A stretch of 63,838 nucleotides of DNA from an uncultured Alkaliphilus sp. (GTDB lineage Bacteria > Bacillota > Clostridia > Peptostreptococcales > Natronincolaceae), in NCBI GenBank assembly GCA_938074565.1, contig CALJEQ010000036.1, positions 1 to 63,838 on the forward strand, in the 5' to 3' direction. This document shows, in pieces, positions 55,033 to 63,838 of the stretch. Numbering within the stretch: position 1 is the stretch's first letter; each line of letters begins with the position of its first letter. The position numbers and the translations under genes were made by a program. The notes beneath the pieces were generated by a model, which saw only the letters and a list, made by a program, of their open reading frames with translations, was not told the DNA's origin and did no database searches.

Positions 55033-55401
55033 TTAAAACTTAAGTCCAGCTTCTCTTGCACCTTCAGCTAAAGCTTTAACTCTCCCGTGATAGATGTATC
55101 CACCACGGTCAAAGGTAACTGTTTCAATTCCTTTTTCTAAAGCTTTCTTAGCAACTAATTCTCCAACTAACTTTGCAGCTTCTTGATTACCTGTAGCCCC
55201 TACCTTAGACTTGATTTCACTGTCTAAGCTGGAAGCAGCTACTAGTGTAACGCCAGCAACATCATCTATAACTTGTGCGTAGATATTAGTTAAACTACGA
55301 TATACATTTAATCGTGGACGTGCAGGAGTACCAGAGACTTTACCACGGACTCTTGTGTGTCTTTTTTTTCTTGTAAGGTTCTTGTTCACCTTTTTAAACA
55401 C
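55033..55401 (-). CDS. rplR: Ribosomal protein L18
   Basis: Product of 122 aa ([26 protein letters not shown]..., [24 protein letters not shown]). Binds 5S rRNA. Confidence 0.98.
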   Translation of the reverse strand: MFKKVNKNLTRKKRHTRVRGKVSGTPARPRLNVYRSLTNIYAQVIDDVAGVTLVAASSLDSEIKSKVGATGNQEAAKLVGELVAKKALEKGIETVTFDRGGYIYHGRVKALAEGAREAGLKF

Positions 55402-55421
55402 CTAGTACCACTCCTTTCTTA

Positions 55422-55961
55422 TTACTTACCAGTCTTACCTTCTTTACGTCTGATAAATTCACCAGCGTACTTAACTCCCTTACCTTTGTATGGCTCAGGC
55501 TTTCTTTTCTCTCTAATTTTAGCAGCGTAGTTACCTACTTGCTGTTTATTGATTCCTTTAACAAGGATTTCAGTTTGTGTTGGCACCTCTACAGTAATGC
55601 CTTCTGGATCTATCATCTCTACTGGATGTGAATAACCTAAGCTTAATACAAGCTTGTTTCCTTGCTTGTTGGCACGGTATCCAACACCTACTAGTTCTAA
55701 TTTCTTTTCGTATCCTTTAGTAACACCTTGAACCATATTGTCAATTAAAGTTCTTGATAAACCGTGTAAAGACTTATGCTTTTTGTTATCTGTTGGTCTA
55801 ACAATATTTAATAAGTTCTCTACTTGTTCAACCTTAATATCTCTACTAATTTGTTCGCTTAATGTTCCTAATGGACCTTTTACTGTAACTTTATTATTAC
55901 CATCTACATTTATTTCAACACCTTGTGGTAATTCAATTGGTTTATTACCTATTCTTGACAT
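55422..55961 (-). CDS. rplF: Ribosomal protein L6
   Basis: Product of 179 aa ([17 protein letters not shown]..., [43 protein letters not shown]). Near the factor-binding site of the 50S. Confidence 0.98.
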   Translation of the reverse strand: MSRIGNKPIELPQGVEINVDGNNKVTVKGPLGTLSEQISRDIKVEQVENLLNIVRPTDNKKHKSLHGLSRTLIDNMVQGVTKGYEKKLELVGVGYRANKQGNKLVLSLGYSHPVEMIDPEGITVEVPTQTEILVKGINKQQVGNYAAKIREKRKPEPYKGKGVKYAGEFIRRKEGKTGK

Positions 55962-55990
55962 ACTTGCACCTCCTTATAAGTTTATTGCTA

Positions 55991-56389
55991 CTACCAGATG
56001 TATGCAATTACTTCTCCACCAACGCCTTCTTTTCTAGCAACTTTATCAGTTACAATGCCTTTTGAAGTTGAGATAATTGCAACTCCTAAACCACCTAAAA
56101 CTCTAGGCATTTCATCTTTTTTAGCATATACTCTAAGACCTGGCTTTGAAATTCTCTTAATACCAGTTAAAACCTTCTCTTTATTTTTACCATACTTTAA
56201 TTGTAATCTTAAGATACCTTGTTTACCATCTTCAATGACATCAAACCCTTTGATAAATCCTTCGTTTAAAAGGATGTTTGCAATTTCTCTCTTAAGGTTT
56301 GAAGCAGGAACATCAACAGTTTCATGTTTCACTGCATTAGCATTTCGAACACGGGTCAGCATATCTGCAATTGGATCTGTCATTGTCAT
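55991..56389 (-). CDS. rpsH: Ribosomal protein S8
   Basis: Product of 132 aa ([27 protein letters not shown]..., [11 protein letters not shown]). In E. coli S8 represses the spc operon. GGAGG lies eight bases before ATG 56389. Confidence 0.98.
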   Translation of the reverse strand: MTMTDPIADMLTRVRNANAVKHETVDVPASNLKREIANILLNEGFIKGFDVIEDGKQGILRLQLKYGKNKEKVLTGIKRISKPGLRVYAKKDEMPRVLGGLGVAIISTSKGIVTDKVARKEGVGGEVIAYIW

Positions 56390-56410
56390 ATTCTTTACCT
56401 CCTCCCCAAT

Positions 56411-56596
56411 TTACCAGCTGGCTTTTTTAACCCCAGGTATTTGGCCTTTATAAGCTAATTCTCTAAAACAAATACGGCATATACCGAATTTTCTTAATAC
56501 CGAATGTGGTCTTCCACAGATATTACATCTTGTATATTCTCTTGTTTTATATTTTTGCTTTCTTTGTTGTTTAACGATCAGAGATTTTTTCGCCAC
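56411..56596 (-). CDS. rpsN: Ribosomal protein S14, zinc-binding form
   Basis: Product of 61 aa with both Cys pairs of the C+ type ([21 protein letters not shown]), as usual for the S14 encoded in the spc operon of Firmicutes. Confidence 0.98.
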   Translation of the reverse strand: MAKKSLIVKQQRKQKYKTREYTRCNICGRPHSVLRKFGICRICFRELAYKGQIPGVKKASW

Positions 56597-56613
56597 TATT
56601 TTCCCTCCTTACC

Positions 56614-57153
56614 TTACTTTACAAAAGGCATTCCCATTAATCTCAATAGTTCTCGGCACTCTTCATCAGTTTTGGCAGTTGTTACGAAAACAATATCCAT
56701 TCCTCGAACTTTATCAACTTTATCGTACTCAATTTCCGGGAAAATTAATTGTTCTTTAAGTCCTAATGCATAATTTCCTCTTCCATCAAAAGCATTAACA
56801 TTTACTCCTCTAAAGTCTCTTACTCTAGGTAGTGAAATGTTAATTAGCTTATCAGCAAATTGCATCATTTTTTCTCCTCTTAGAGTAACTTTAGCACCTA
56901 TTGGCATGCCTTCACGTAATTTAAAGTTAGAAACAGATTTTTTAGCTCTAGTTAATACTGGCTTTTGTCCAGTAATCATTCCTAGTTCCTTTACTGCCAC
57001 TTCTAATGCTTTAGAATTGTCTTTAGCTTCGCCAACACCCATGTTAACTACTATTTTATCCAGCTTTGGAATTTCATTAACATTACTGTATCCGAACTTT
57101 TCCATTAAAGCTGCAGCAATTTCATTATTGTATTTTTCTTTCAATCTAGACAT
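56614..57153 (-). CDS. rplE: Ribosomal protein L5
   Basis: Product of 179 aa ([27 protein letters not shown]..., [28 protein letters not shown]). Binds 5S rRNA with L18. Confidence 0.98.
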   Translation of the reverse strand: MSRLKEKYNNEIAAALMEKFGYSNVNEIPKLDKIVVNMGVGEAKDNSKALEVAVKELGMITGQKPVLTRAKKSVSNFKLREGMPIGAKVTLRGEKMMQFADKLINISLPRVRDFRGVNVNAFDGRGNYALGLKEQLIFPEIEYDKVDKVRGMDIVFVTTAKTDEECRELLRLMGMPFVK

Positions 57154-57181
57154 TCTGAAATGTACCTCCCTTCATTCAGGC

Positions 57182-57493
57182 TTAATCTAAAACTTCTCCA
57201 GTCTTTCGACTTACTCTTACCTTATCACCATTAGTTAAAGATTTATATCCTACTCGAACACCTTGGTTCGCTTTTTTATCAAAGATCATAACATTTGATA
57301 CATGGATCGGTGCTTCTCGATTAATAATTCCGCCCTGTTGCATTTGTTGATTTGGCTTTTGGTGCTTTGTGATTATGTTAACACCTTCAACAATTACTCT
57401 ATTCTCTTTTGGAATAGATTGAAGCACTTTTCCTTTTTTTCCTTTATCTTTACCGGAAATAACTACTACTGTATCACCTTTCTTAACATGCAT
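57182..57493 (-). CDS. rplX: Ribosomal protein L24
   Basis: Product of 103 aa with a KOW motif at the N-terminus ([22 protein letters not shown]). Initiates 50S assembly. Confidence 0.98.
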   Translation of the reverse strand: MHVKKGDTVVVISGKDKGKKGKVLQSIPKENRVIVEGVNIITKHQKPNQQMQQGGIINREAPIHVSNVMIFDKKANQGVRVGYKSLTNGDKVRVSRKTGEVLD

Positions 57494-57511
57494 TTCATGA
57501 CACCTCCTTGA

Positions 57512-57880
57512 TTATAATACTTCTGGCGCTAATGAAACGATTTTCATAAAATCTCTTTCTCTTAGTTCTCTTGTAACCGGACCAAATATACGAGTTCCTA
57601 CCGGTTGCTTATCGTCTTTTATGATTACCGCAGCATTTTCATCAAACTTTATATATGAACCGTCTTTACGTCTAATATCAGAAGCAGTTCTTACAACAAC
57701 AGCCTTAACTACTTGGCCTTTCTTTACAACTCCGCCTGGTGTTGCACTTTTAACTGAACAGACGATAACATCACCTACTCTAGCATATCTTCTTTTTGTT
57801 CCTCCTAGTACGCGGATACAAAGTAACTCCTTCGCACCAGAGTTGTCTGCAACTTTAAGACGTGACTCTTGTTGAATCAT
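57512..57880 (-). CDS. rplN: Ribosomal protein L14
   Basis: Product of 122 aa ([27 protein letters not shown]..., [23 protein letters not shown]). Lies at the subunit interface. Confidence 0.98.
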   Translation of the reverse strand: MIQQESRLKVADNSGAKELLCIRVLGGTKRRYARVGDVIVCSVKSATPGGVVKKGQVVKAVVVRTASDIRRKDGSYIKFDENAAVIIKDDKQPVGTRIFGPVTRELRERDFMKIVSLAPEVL

Positions 57881-57906
57881 CGTAAAACCTCCCTTCGCTT
57901 TTAAGC

Positions 57907-58161
57907 CTATTTTGCCTTTTCAACGATTTTAACAAGTCTCCATCTCTTATCTTTAGATAATGGTCTTGTTTCCATGATTTTCACACGATCTCCCATTTGA
58001 CACTCATTCATTTCATCATGAGCTTTAAACTTAATAGTTCTTTTAACGGCTTTTCCGTATAAGGGATGACGTACAAAGTCTTCTACTAAAACAACTATCG
58101 TCTTATCCATTTTGTCACTTACTACACGACCGATTCTGGTCTTTCTAAGCCCTCTTTCCAT
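57907..58161 (-). CDS. rpsQ: Ribosomal protein S17
   Basis: Product of 84 aa, an OB fold ([28 protein letters not shown]..., [21 protein letters not shown]). Confidence 0.98.
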   Translation of the reverse strand: MERGLRKTRIGRVVSDKMDKTIVVLVEDFVRHPLYGKAVKRTIKFKAHDEMNECQMGDRVKIMETRPLSKDKRWRLVKIVEKAK

Positions 58162-58195
58162 GAAATTGGCCTCCTTTCTTACACAACAATATGAT

Positions 58196-58399
58196 TTACG
58201 CCTTAACCTGCTTTATCTCTCTCTCACGAACAATTGTTTTGATCTTAGCAATATCTCTACGGACATTACGAATTCTTAAAGGGTTTTCAAGCTGGCCTGT
58301 TGCTAACTGGAAGCGCAAATTAAATAATTCGGCTTTTAAATCTGTTAATTTTTGATCTAATTCAATATCAGTCATATCTCTTAAAGAATTAGCTTTCAT
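58196..58399 (-). CDS. rpmC: Ribosomal protein L29
   Basis: Product of 67 aa ([18 protein letters not shown]...). ATG 58399 is used: GGGTGG lies eight bases upstream and the start overlaps the end of rplP by 11 bases. An in-frame GTG four codons earlier sits on that ribosome site. Confidence 0.96.
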   Translation of the reverse strand: MKANSLRDMTDIELDQKLTDLKAELFNLRFQLATGQLENPLRIRNVRRDIAKIKTIVREREIKQVKA

Positions 58400-58832
58400 C
58401 AGCTTCACCACCCTTTGCTTCTAATTCCTGACGTGTAACAAACTTACACTTGATAGGTAATTTATGAATTGCAAGTCTCATTGCTTCTCTTGCTTTTTCT
58501 TCTGATACCCCAGCGATTTCAAACATAACTCTACCTGGCTTAACTACTGCTACCCAGAATTCTGGTGAACCTTTACCGGCTCCCATACGAGTTTCAGCTG
58601 GTTTCTTAGTTACTGGTTTATGAGGGAAAATTTTAATCCAAACTTTACCCCCTCTTTTAATAGATCTAGTCATAGCAATACGGGCAGCTTCAATTTGGTT
58701 AGATGTAATCCAAGCTGGCTCTAAAGCCATGATTCCATATTCACCGTATGTTACTTTATTCCCTCTAAGGGCTTGACCCGCCATTTTGCCTCTATGAACT
58801 CGACGACGTTTTACTCTTTTAGGCATTAACAT
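58389..58832 (-). CDS. rplP: Ribosomal protein L16
   Basis: Product of 147 aa ([25 protein letters not shown]..., [24 protein letters not shown]). ATG 58832 has GGAGG eight bases away, giving a two-residue extension (ML) before the usual MPK; the ATG at 58826 is an alternative. Confidence 0.97.
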   Translation of the reverse strand: MLMPKRVKRRRVHRGKMAGQALRGNKVTYGEYGIMALEPAWITSNQIEAARIAMTRSIKRGGKVWIKIFPHKPVTKKPAETRMGAGKGSPEFWVAVVKPGRVMFEIAGVSEEKAREAMRLAIHKLPIKCKFVTRQELEAKGGEADES

Positions 58833-58863
58833 GCACTATTCCTCCTTCCTATAAGGCTGATAG

Positions 58864-59586
58864 CTATCTCGCTTCTCTTTTTCTGCCCCGTTTAGCTTTA
58901 TCTTCTACTCTAGGAGCTTGCTCTGTTTCTTCAACAACAACTCTACCTTTAGTTGGTAGTATTTCACCTTTGTATATCCAAACTTTAACTCCAAGTTTAC
59001 CGTAAGTTGTATCTGCTTCGTAGAATCCGTAGTCAATGTCTGCTCTTAATGTGTGTAGAGGTACATTTCCTTCGTTGTATCCTTCTGTACGAGCCATTTC
59101 AGCTCCACCTAATCTACCAGAAGTTGCTACCTTGATTCCTTTAGCTCCTGATCTCATTGCTCTTTGCATAGCTTGCTTCATTGCTCTTCTGAAAGAAACT
59201 CTTCTTTCTAATGAAAAAGCAATATTCTCTGCTACTAATTGAGCATCGATGTCAGGTCTTTTAATTTCTACTACATTTACTACTACTTGTTTACCACCAG
59301 TGATTTTTTCAAGGTCTTTTCTTACATCTTCAACACCTTGACCACCTTTACCAATTACCATACCTGGCTTAGCAGTATGAACATTAACTTTTACTCTATT
59401 ATTAGCAGCTCTCTCGATCTCAGTTTTTGAAACTCCGGACAAGAAAAGCTTCTTTTTTACATATTCACGGATCTTGTGATCTTCCAATAAGAAACCGGAA
59501 AAATCTTTTTTATTGGCAAACCATTTTGTATCCCAGTCCTTGATGATTCCAACTCTTAACCCATGAGGATTAACTTTTTGACCCAT
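58864..59586 (-). CDS. rpsC: Ribosomal protein S3
   Basis: Product of 240 aa. [19 protein letters not shown] at the start, a KH domain with [20 protein letters not shown], and a basic C-terminal tail. Forms part of the mRNA entry helicase. Confidence 0.98.
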   Translation of the reverse strand: MGQKVNPHGLRVGIIKDWDTKWFANKKDFSGFLLEDHKIREYVKKKLFLSGVSKTEIERAANNRVKVNVHTAKPGMVIGKGGQGVEDVRKDLEKITGGKQVVVNVVEIKRPDIDAQLVAENIAFSLERRVSFRRAMKQAMQRAMRSGAKGIKVATSGRLGGAEMARTEGYNEGNVPLHTLRADIDYGFYEADTTYGKLGVKVWIYKGEILPTKGRVVVEETEQAPRVEDKAKRGRKREAR

Positions 59587-59604
59587 TCTTTTCCCTCCTT
59601 GATT

Positions 59605-59937
59605 CTATTTTTCTTTTAGAACAACTCCAATATGACTTGTTCTCTTTCTGATAGTTGTTGCCCGACCCATTGCTCTTGGTCTGAAACGCTTCATCGTTGG
59701 TCCTTGATTAGCGAAAATTTCAGAAACAACTATTCTTTCTCTATCCATGTTATGGTTATTTTCAGCATTAGCTAATGCTGAAGCAACTACTTTATATACA
59801 ATTGGAGCGGCAGCTTTTGGAGTAAACTTTAATATTGCTAAAGCTTCATCAACTTGCTTACCTCTTACTATATCTACTACTTGTTGTGCTTTTCTAGGAG
59901 CGATTCGTACAAATTTAGCGATTGCTCTTGCTTCCAC
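59605..59937 (-). CDS. rplV: Ribosomal protein L22
   Basis: Product of 110 aa ([26 protein letters not shown]..., [24 protein letters not shown]). Its loop lines the exit tunnel. Confidence 0.98.
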   Translation of the reverse strand: MEARAIAKFVRIAPRKAQQVVDIVRGKQVDEALAILKFTPKAAAPIVYKVVASALANAENNHNMDRERIVVSEIFANQGPTMKRFRPRAMGRATTIRKRTSHIGVVLKEK

Positions 59938-59969
59938 AATGACAACCTCCTTTCCTAATGAAAACTAGA

Positions 59970-60251
59970 TTATTTTCTCTTAGTTGTTTTATCGTTATCG
60001 TCATGACCTCTATAAGTTCTTGTTGGAGCAAATTCTCCTAACTTATGGCCAACCATGTCTTCAGTTACATATACAGGTACATGCTTTCTTCCGTCATGTA
60101 CAGCTAATGTATGTCCGATCATATTTGGGAAAATAGTGGAGGCTCTAGACCAAGTCTTGATTACCTTTTTCTCACCATTTTTATTCATTTCTTCTACCTT
60201 CTTATATAAACCTTTATGAATAAAGGGTCCCTTTTTCACTGATCTACTCAT
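59970..60251 (-). CDS. rpsS: Ribosomal protein S19
   Basis: Product of 93 aa ([23 protein letters not shown]..., [18 protein letters not shown]). Confidence 0.98.
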   Translation of the reverse strand: MSRSVKKGPFIHKGLYKKVEEMNKNGEKKVIKTWSRASTIFPNMIGHTLAVHDGRKHVPVYVTEDMVGHKLGEFAPTRTYRGHDDNDKTTKRK

Positions 60252-60301
60252 GTTTTTTCCTCCCTTCAGAGTATTATGATGCAGATTTCTCCACCCTCAA
60301 A

Positions 60302-61132
60302 TTATTTCTTTCTTCTTGATACGATTTGCTTATTAGAAGCTTTCTTCTTGTTACGAGTCTTGTATCCAAGAGCTGGTTTACCCCATGGAGTAACTGGTGA
60401 TGGTCTACCGATTGGCGATCTACCTTCCCCTCCACCGTGTGGATGGTCGTTAGGATTCATTGCAGAACCTCTTACAGTCGGTCTAATACCCATATTTCTT
60501 TTTCTACCAGCTTTACCAATAGTAATGTTTTCGTGCTCTAGGTTTCCTACTTGACCAACAGTTGCTTTACATTCAATACTGATATATCTAATTTCTCCAG
60601 AAGGTAATCTTAATAATGCTTGTTTTCCTTCTTTCGCCATTAATTGAGCTGCATTACCAGCGGCTCTTGCGATTTGTCCACCCTTACCAGGCTTCATTTC
60701 AATATTATGAACAACTGTACCTACAGGAATATGCTTTAATTGTAGTGAATTACCTACTTTAATATCTGCATCTGGACCAGATTGAACAACATCTCCAACT
60801 TTTAATCCGTTTGGAGCGATGATGTATCTCTTTTCTCCATCTACATAGTTTAATAATGCTATATTTGCTGAACGATTTGGATCGTATTCTACTGACGCTA
60901 CCTTAGCATCAATACCATCCTTATCTCTCTTGAAATCTATAATTCTGTATTTTCTTTTAGCTCCGCCACCACGATGACGAACGGTAATCTTACCATGTGC
61001 ATTTCTACCACCAGATTTCGTTAGCGTTTCTAACAAAGATTTTTCAGGTTCTACTTTTGTGATTTCATCAAAGGTAGAAACAGTCATTGATCTAATCCCT
61101 GGTGAAGTAGGATTAAACTTTTTAATACCCAT
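60302..61132 (-). CDS. rplB: Ribosomal protein L2
   Basis: Product of 276 aa. RRNRPGHR-like middle and the conserved peptidyl-transferase-proximal [23 protein letters not shown] block near residue 225. Binds 23S rRNA at the intersubunit face. Confidence 0.98.
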   Translation of the reverse strand: MGIKKFNPTSPGIRSMTVSTFDEITKVEPEKSLLETLTKSGGRNAHGKITVRHRGGGAKRKYRIIDFKRDKDGIDAKVASVEYDPNRSANIALLNYVDGEKRYIIAPNGLKVGDVVQSGPDADIKVGNSLQLKHIPVGTVVHNIEMKPGKGGQIARAAGNAAQLMAKEGKQALLRLPSGEIRYISIECKATVGQVGNLEHENITIGKAGRKRNMGIRPTVRGSAMNPNDHPHGGGEGRSPIGRPSPVTPWGKPALGYKTRNKKKASNKQIVSRRKK

Positions 61133-61167
61133 TTAAATTTCCCTCCTTCATATTTCGAGTCAATGGG

Positions 61168-61458
61168 TTACATGCCTTCAAAGAATTCGATCTCTTTGCT
61201 TTCTGGAGTTAACTTAACAACAGCTTTCTTCCAGTCCGCTCTTTTCCCAACATTGGCACCCATTCGCTTGTATTTACCGATCATATTGATGGTATTTACT
61301 TTGTCAACTTTTACTCCGAATATCTTTTCAACAGCTTTTTTAATTTCAGTTTTGTTGGCTCTTTTGCTTACAACAAAAGTGTACTTCTTTTCAGCCATTT
61401 GAGTCATGCTTTGTTCACTTACAACAGGTTTAATGATGATATCGTGTGGATTCGTCAT
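61168..61458 (-). CDS. rplW: Ribosomal protein L23
   Basis: Product of 96 aa ([25 protein letters not shown]..., [26 protein letters not shown]). Docking site for SRP and trigger factor at the tunnel exit. Its ATG overlaps the rplD stop (TAATG). Confidence 0.98.
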   Translation of the reverse strand: MTNPHDIIIKPVVSEQSMTQMAEKKYTFVVSKRANKTEIKKAVEKIFGVKVDKVNTINMIGKYKRMGANVGKRADWKKAVVKLTPESKEIEFFEGM

Positions 61459-62081
61459 TATGCGTACACCTCCTCCACTTTTTCAACAGCATCCTTCGTA
61501 ATGATGAACTTGTCGTACTTTAAGATGTCATATACATTTAAAGTGTTAACAAGTGCAGTTTCTACTCCAGGAATGTTGTTTGCTGACTTAATTACGGCTT
61601 CATTCTTTTCAGCCATCACGATTAATGCTTTTTTATCCACATTAAGATTGTTAAGAATATTAATCATATCTTTTGTTTTTGGTGTTGTTAATTGTAATTC
61701 ATCTAATACGATTAATTCATTTGTATTTACCTTAGAAGTTAATGCAGATTTCATAGCTAACCTTCTTACCTTCTTTGGTAAAGTATATCTGTAGTCTCTT
61801 GGCTTTGGTGCAAATATTACTCCACCGCCTGACCATAGTGGCGAACGAATAGTACCAGCTCTTGCTCTACCAGTTCCTTTTTGTTTCCAAGGTTTTCTTC
61901 CTCCACCTCTTACTTCAGCTCTTGTTAAAGCAGATTGAGTTCCTTGTCTTTTGTTTGCTAATTGGTTTTTTACAACCTCATAAAGCACGTGTTCATTCAC
62001 TTCTACTCCAAATACATTATCATTTAATTCCATTTCACCGACTTGTTGTCCTGAAACATTTAAAACAGCTACCTTAGGCAT
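61458..62081 (-). CDS. rplD: Ribosomal protein L4
   Basis: Product of 207 aa with the tunnel loop [26 protein letters not shown]. In E. coli L4 autoregulates the S10 operon. Confidence 0.98.
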   Translation of the reverse strand: MPKVAVLNVSGQQVGEMELNDNVFGVEVNEHVLYEVVKNQLANKRQGTQSALTRAEVRGGGRKPWKQKGTGRARAGTIRSPLWSGGGVIFAPKPRDYRYTLPKKVRRLAMKSALTSKVNTNELIVLDELQLTTPKTKDMINILNNLNVDKKALIVMAEKNEAVIKSANNIPGVETALVNTLNVYDILKYDKFIITKDAVEKVEEVYA

Positions 62082-62107
62082 GCTATATCCTCCTTTCTCT
62101 AGTTAGA

Positions 62108-62740
62108 TTATTTTCCAGTTTTGATTGTTTCTTTAATAGTTAATAATCCGCGCTTTGGTCCAGGTACTGCCCCTTTAACTAAAAGAGCGTTTCTTTCAAC
62201 ATCTACCTTTACAACCTCAAGGTTTTGGATTGTAATTTGAACATTTCCAGTATGACCTGGTAATTTTTTACCCTTAAATACTCTACCTGGGAATGTTGCA
62301 GCTCCCATTGAACCAGGTCTTCTATGGTATCTTGAACCATGGGCAGATGGACCACTACGTTGTCCGTGTCTTTTAATAACCCCTTGGAATCCTTTACCTT
62401 TAGAAATTCCTGTAATATCTACCTTTTCTCCAACTTGGAAAAGGTCAGCTTTAATTTCTTGACCTGCTGTAAATTCAGAAGCATTTTCAGCTCTAAATTC
62501 CATTAATTTTCTCTTTGCTATAACACCTGACTTTGCAAAATGACCTTTTAAAGGCTTACTTACATTTTTATCTTTAATTGAACCGAATCCAATTTGAATT
62601 GCATTGTATCCGTCAGTGTCAACTGTCTTAACTTGTGTTACAACGTTAGGTTCTACTTCTATAACTGTTACTGGAATTACTACACCTTCTTCAGTAAAGA
62701 TTTGCGTCATTCCAACTTTTCTTCCAACTAAACCTTTCAT
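62108..62740 (-). CDS. rplC: Ribosomal protein L3
   Basis: Product of 210 aa ([26 protein letters not shown]..., [24 protein letters not shown]). AGGAGGTG precedes the ATG. Confidence 0.98.
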   Translation of the reverse strand: MKGLVGRKVGMTQIFTEEGVVIPVTVIEVEPNVVTQVKTVDTDGYNAIQIGFGSIKDKNVSKPLKGHFAKSGVIAKRKLMEFRAENASEFTAGQEIKADLFQVGEKVDITGISKGKGFQGVIKRHGQRSGPSAHGSRYHRRPGSMGAATFPGRVFKGKKLPGHTGNVQITIQNLEVVKVDVERNALLVKGAVPGPKRGLLTIKETIKTGK

Positions 62741-62790
62741 ATTTACACCTCCTATAATCTTACAGCGGATTACACTATCCGTATAATCAT

Positions 62791-62830
62791 ACTAAGACAG
62801 GATGAATAAAAACCATCTCTTTATCTTAGT
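62791..62830. repeat. Intercistronic hairpin between rpsJ and rplC
   Basis: ACTAAGA and TCTTAGT with an inner GATG/CATC pair, in a 103-base gap that is long for this operon. On the minus strand no T-run follows. It may influence processing or differential expression. Confidence 0.5.
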
Positions 62831-62843
62831 GTTAGGCCCTTGC

Positions 62844-63164
62844 CTATAACTTAATTTCTATATCAACACCTGCTGGTAAATCTAATCTCATTAATGAGTC
62901 AACAGTTTTTGGTGTTGGGTTTAAGATGTCGATCAATCTCTTGTGAGTTCTCATTTCAAATTGCTCTCTAGAGTCTTTGTACTTATGAACCGCTCTTAAA
63001 ATTGTAATGATTTGCTTTTCAGTAGGTAGTGGTACTGGACCTGAAACTTCTGCACCACTTCTTTTAGCAGTCTCAACAATTTTCTCAGCTGATTGATCTA
63101 GTACTTTGTGATCATACGCCTTTAACCTAATTCTAATTTTTTGCTTACTCTTGGCTGTAGCCAT
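62844..63164 (-). CDS. rpsJ: Ribosomal protein S10
   Basis: Product of 106 aa ([42 protein letters not shown]..., [35 protein letters not shown]). First gene of the S10 operon. AAAGGAGGGG lies before the ATG. Also part of the NusB antitermination complex. Confidence 0.98.
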   Translation of the reverse strand: MATAKSKQKIRIRLKAYDHKVLDQSAEKIVETAKRSGAEVSGPVPLPTEKQIITILRAVHKYKDSREQFEMRTHKRLIDILNPTPKTVDSLMRLDLPAGVDIEIKL

Positions 63165-63179
63165 AGTATTCCCCTCCTT

Positions 63180-63368
63180 TGCATCGCACGTGATTTCTGT
63201 TACGTACGACCTAGACCATTATACACTGTTCCGGGTGTGTTGATATTTTTTGAAAATACCCATGCATATTAGCCTCGTCGCCCGATTCTTTGATCAAGAC
63301 ATTTCTCCGCGAAAATTTCCCAACTCAGCAACCTTCCGCATCATCGCAGTCCTTTCTTGCACTAACTA
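63180..63368 (-). promoter_or_regulatory. Long G+C-richer leader of the S10 operon
   Basis: About 190 bases before rpsJ stand out from the AT-rich surroundings, with segments such as GAAAGGACTGCGATGATGCGG, TTCGCGGAGAAATGTC and GAATCGGGCGACGAGGC on the minus strand that can form several short helices. This looks like a structured mRNA leader. A weak promoter fits just upstream. An L4-type autoregulatory leader is possible but not shown. Confidence 0.5.
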
Positions 63369-63372
63369 GTAT

Positions 63373-63401
63373 AGTTTATAACATCTAGAATAAAATATCA
63401 A
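63373..63401 (-). promoter_or_regulatory. Weak candidate promoter of the S10 operon
   Basis: TTGATA (63401-63396), 17 bases, TAAACT (63378-63373); an overlapping TATAAA with a 15-base spacer is the alternative. Between this and the tuf terminator (63402-63620) I see only AT-rich DNA. Confidence 0.35.
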
Positions 63402-63620
63402 GCCTAAATTTAAGTTTTTATTAGACTTTTTTTATTTTTTTTCAAAAAGCTGACTTTTTCACTAAGTATTTTACATTATATTGTATAATAACCAATTATC
63501 ACCATGTATTATTCCCTATTATACAATAAATAGTCATCTCTTTTTAAATAAATATGTAACTGGCTTTAACCTAGTCTAATTTGTAGTAAATTAACTCTTA
63601 AATTTAAATCTTAATAATTA

Positions 63621-63658
63621 AGAAAAATTTAGAAGAAGAGTAACCCCTTCTTCTAAAT
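63621..63658 (-). terminator. Terminator of tuf
   Basis: ATTTAGAAGAAG, loop, CTTCTTCTAAAT followed by TTTTTCTT on the minus strand, 35 bases after the tuf stop. Confidence 0.85.
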
Positions 63659-63693
63659 TAAACTACATATATAGTTAGACTATATTTTACAAA

Positions 63694-63838
63694 CTATTCG
63701 ATGATAGAAGCAACAACACCTGCTCCTACTGTTCTACCACCTTCACGAATCGCAAATCTTAATCCTTCTTCTGTTGCGATTGGGCTGATTAGTTCGATTT
63801 CCATTGTGATGTTATCTCCTGGCATTACCATTTCTACT
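63694..63838 (-). CDS. tuf: Elongation factor Tu, C-terminal end (partial)
   Basis: The last 48 codons are in the window: [21 protein letters not shown] and [20 protein letters not shown] before TAG. This is the conserved end of domain 3 of EF-Tu. The gene continues beyond the right edge. A tuf gene before the S10 operon is the usual arrangement. Confidence 0.97.
   Translation of the reverse strand, partial: VEMVMPGDNITMEIELISPIATEEGLRFAIREGGRTVGAGVVASIIE

Noticed and set aside
55998..56453. 151-codon plus-strand frame across rpsH
   Set aside because: Antisense shadow of rpsH and rpsN.
1..63838. CRISPR arrays, rRNA or tRNA genes
   Set aside because: No regularly spaced direct repeats, no rRNA core sequences and no cloverleaf with conserved T-loop were seen by eye. 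A tRNAscan or CRISPR search was not possible here.

Overview
The window comes from a low-G+C, endospore-forming, probably anaerobic Firmicute of the Clostridia. I infer this from AT-rich codon use, an H-type small acid-soluble spore protein, CotF-like coat proteins, CwlD, the S10-spc-alpha ribosomal gene order with a KOW-protein gene between map and infA, and several methyl-accepting chemotaxis proteins. An Alkaliphilus/Natronincola-like genus is a guess from general gene style and cannot be settled here.

Left part (1-42.9 kb) is a mosaic of short transcription units, most closed by clear intrinsic terminators. In order: the 5' end of a group IIC intron placed directly after the terminator of a 2-Cys peroxiredoxin gene; a CadC-type regulator and a metal P-type ATPase whose metal-binding Cys codon is UGA, followed by a SECIS-like hairpin (candidate selenoprotein); an Old-Yellow-Enzyme-like reductase; an HTH-TPR (RRNPP-like) regulator with a 51-codon exported-peptide gene 10 bases downstream, which looks like a peptide quorum-sensing cassette; a surface FMN-binding protein under a Fur box; two unknown membrane proteins; SspH; malic enzyme; DUF4363/DUF421 proteins; an aldehyde dehydrogenase; an M20 amidohydrolase with an LD-carboxypeptidase; UppP; MazG-like; a cation/proton antiporter behind a fluoride riboswitch; a methyltransferase; a tocopherol-cyclase-like protein; AsnB; MATE; CotF-like genes (one broken by a TGA); an LD-transpeptidase; redox and hydrolase genes; three tandem chemoreceptors; an NdpA-like protein; a TPR protein divergent from a degenerate dUTPase-like protein; a YibQ-like deacetylase; a holin-like membrane protein; and CwlD. 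The convergent gap before cwlD contains five perfect DnaA boxes.

Right part (42.9-63.8 kb), all on the minus strand, is the translation and secretion block. In transcription order, from high coordinates to low: tuf (3' end), then rpsJ-rplC-rplD-rplW-rplB-rpsS-rplV-rpsC-rplP-rpmC-rpsQ-rplN-rplX-rplE-rpsN-rpsH-rplF-rplR-rpsE-rpmD-rplO-secY-adk-map-KOW-infA-rpmJ, a structured gap, rpsM-rpsK-rpsD-rpoA-rplQ, then ecfA1-ecfA2-ecfT-truA, and rplM-rpsI with their own promoter. It is conserved and compact. The points of interest there are the non-coding leaders before rpsJ, rpsM and rplM.

The strongest leads are the UGA/SECIS-like P-type ATPase, the RRNPP regulator-peptide pair, the DnaA-box cluster, the fluoride-riboswitch antiporter and the intron-terminator junction. 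All calls are by eye, without database searches.
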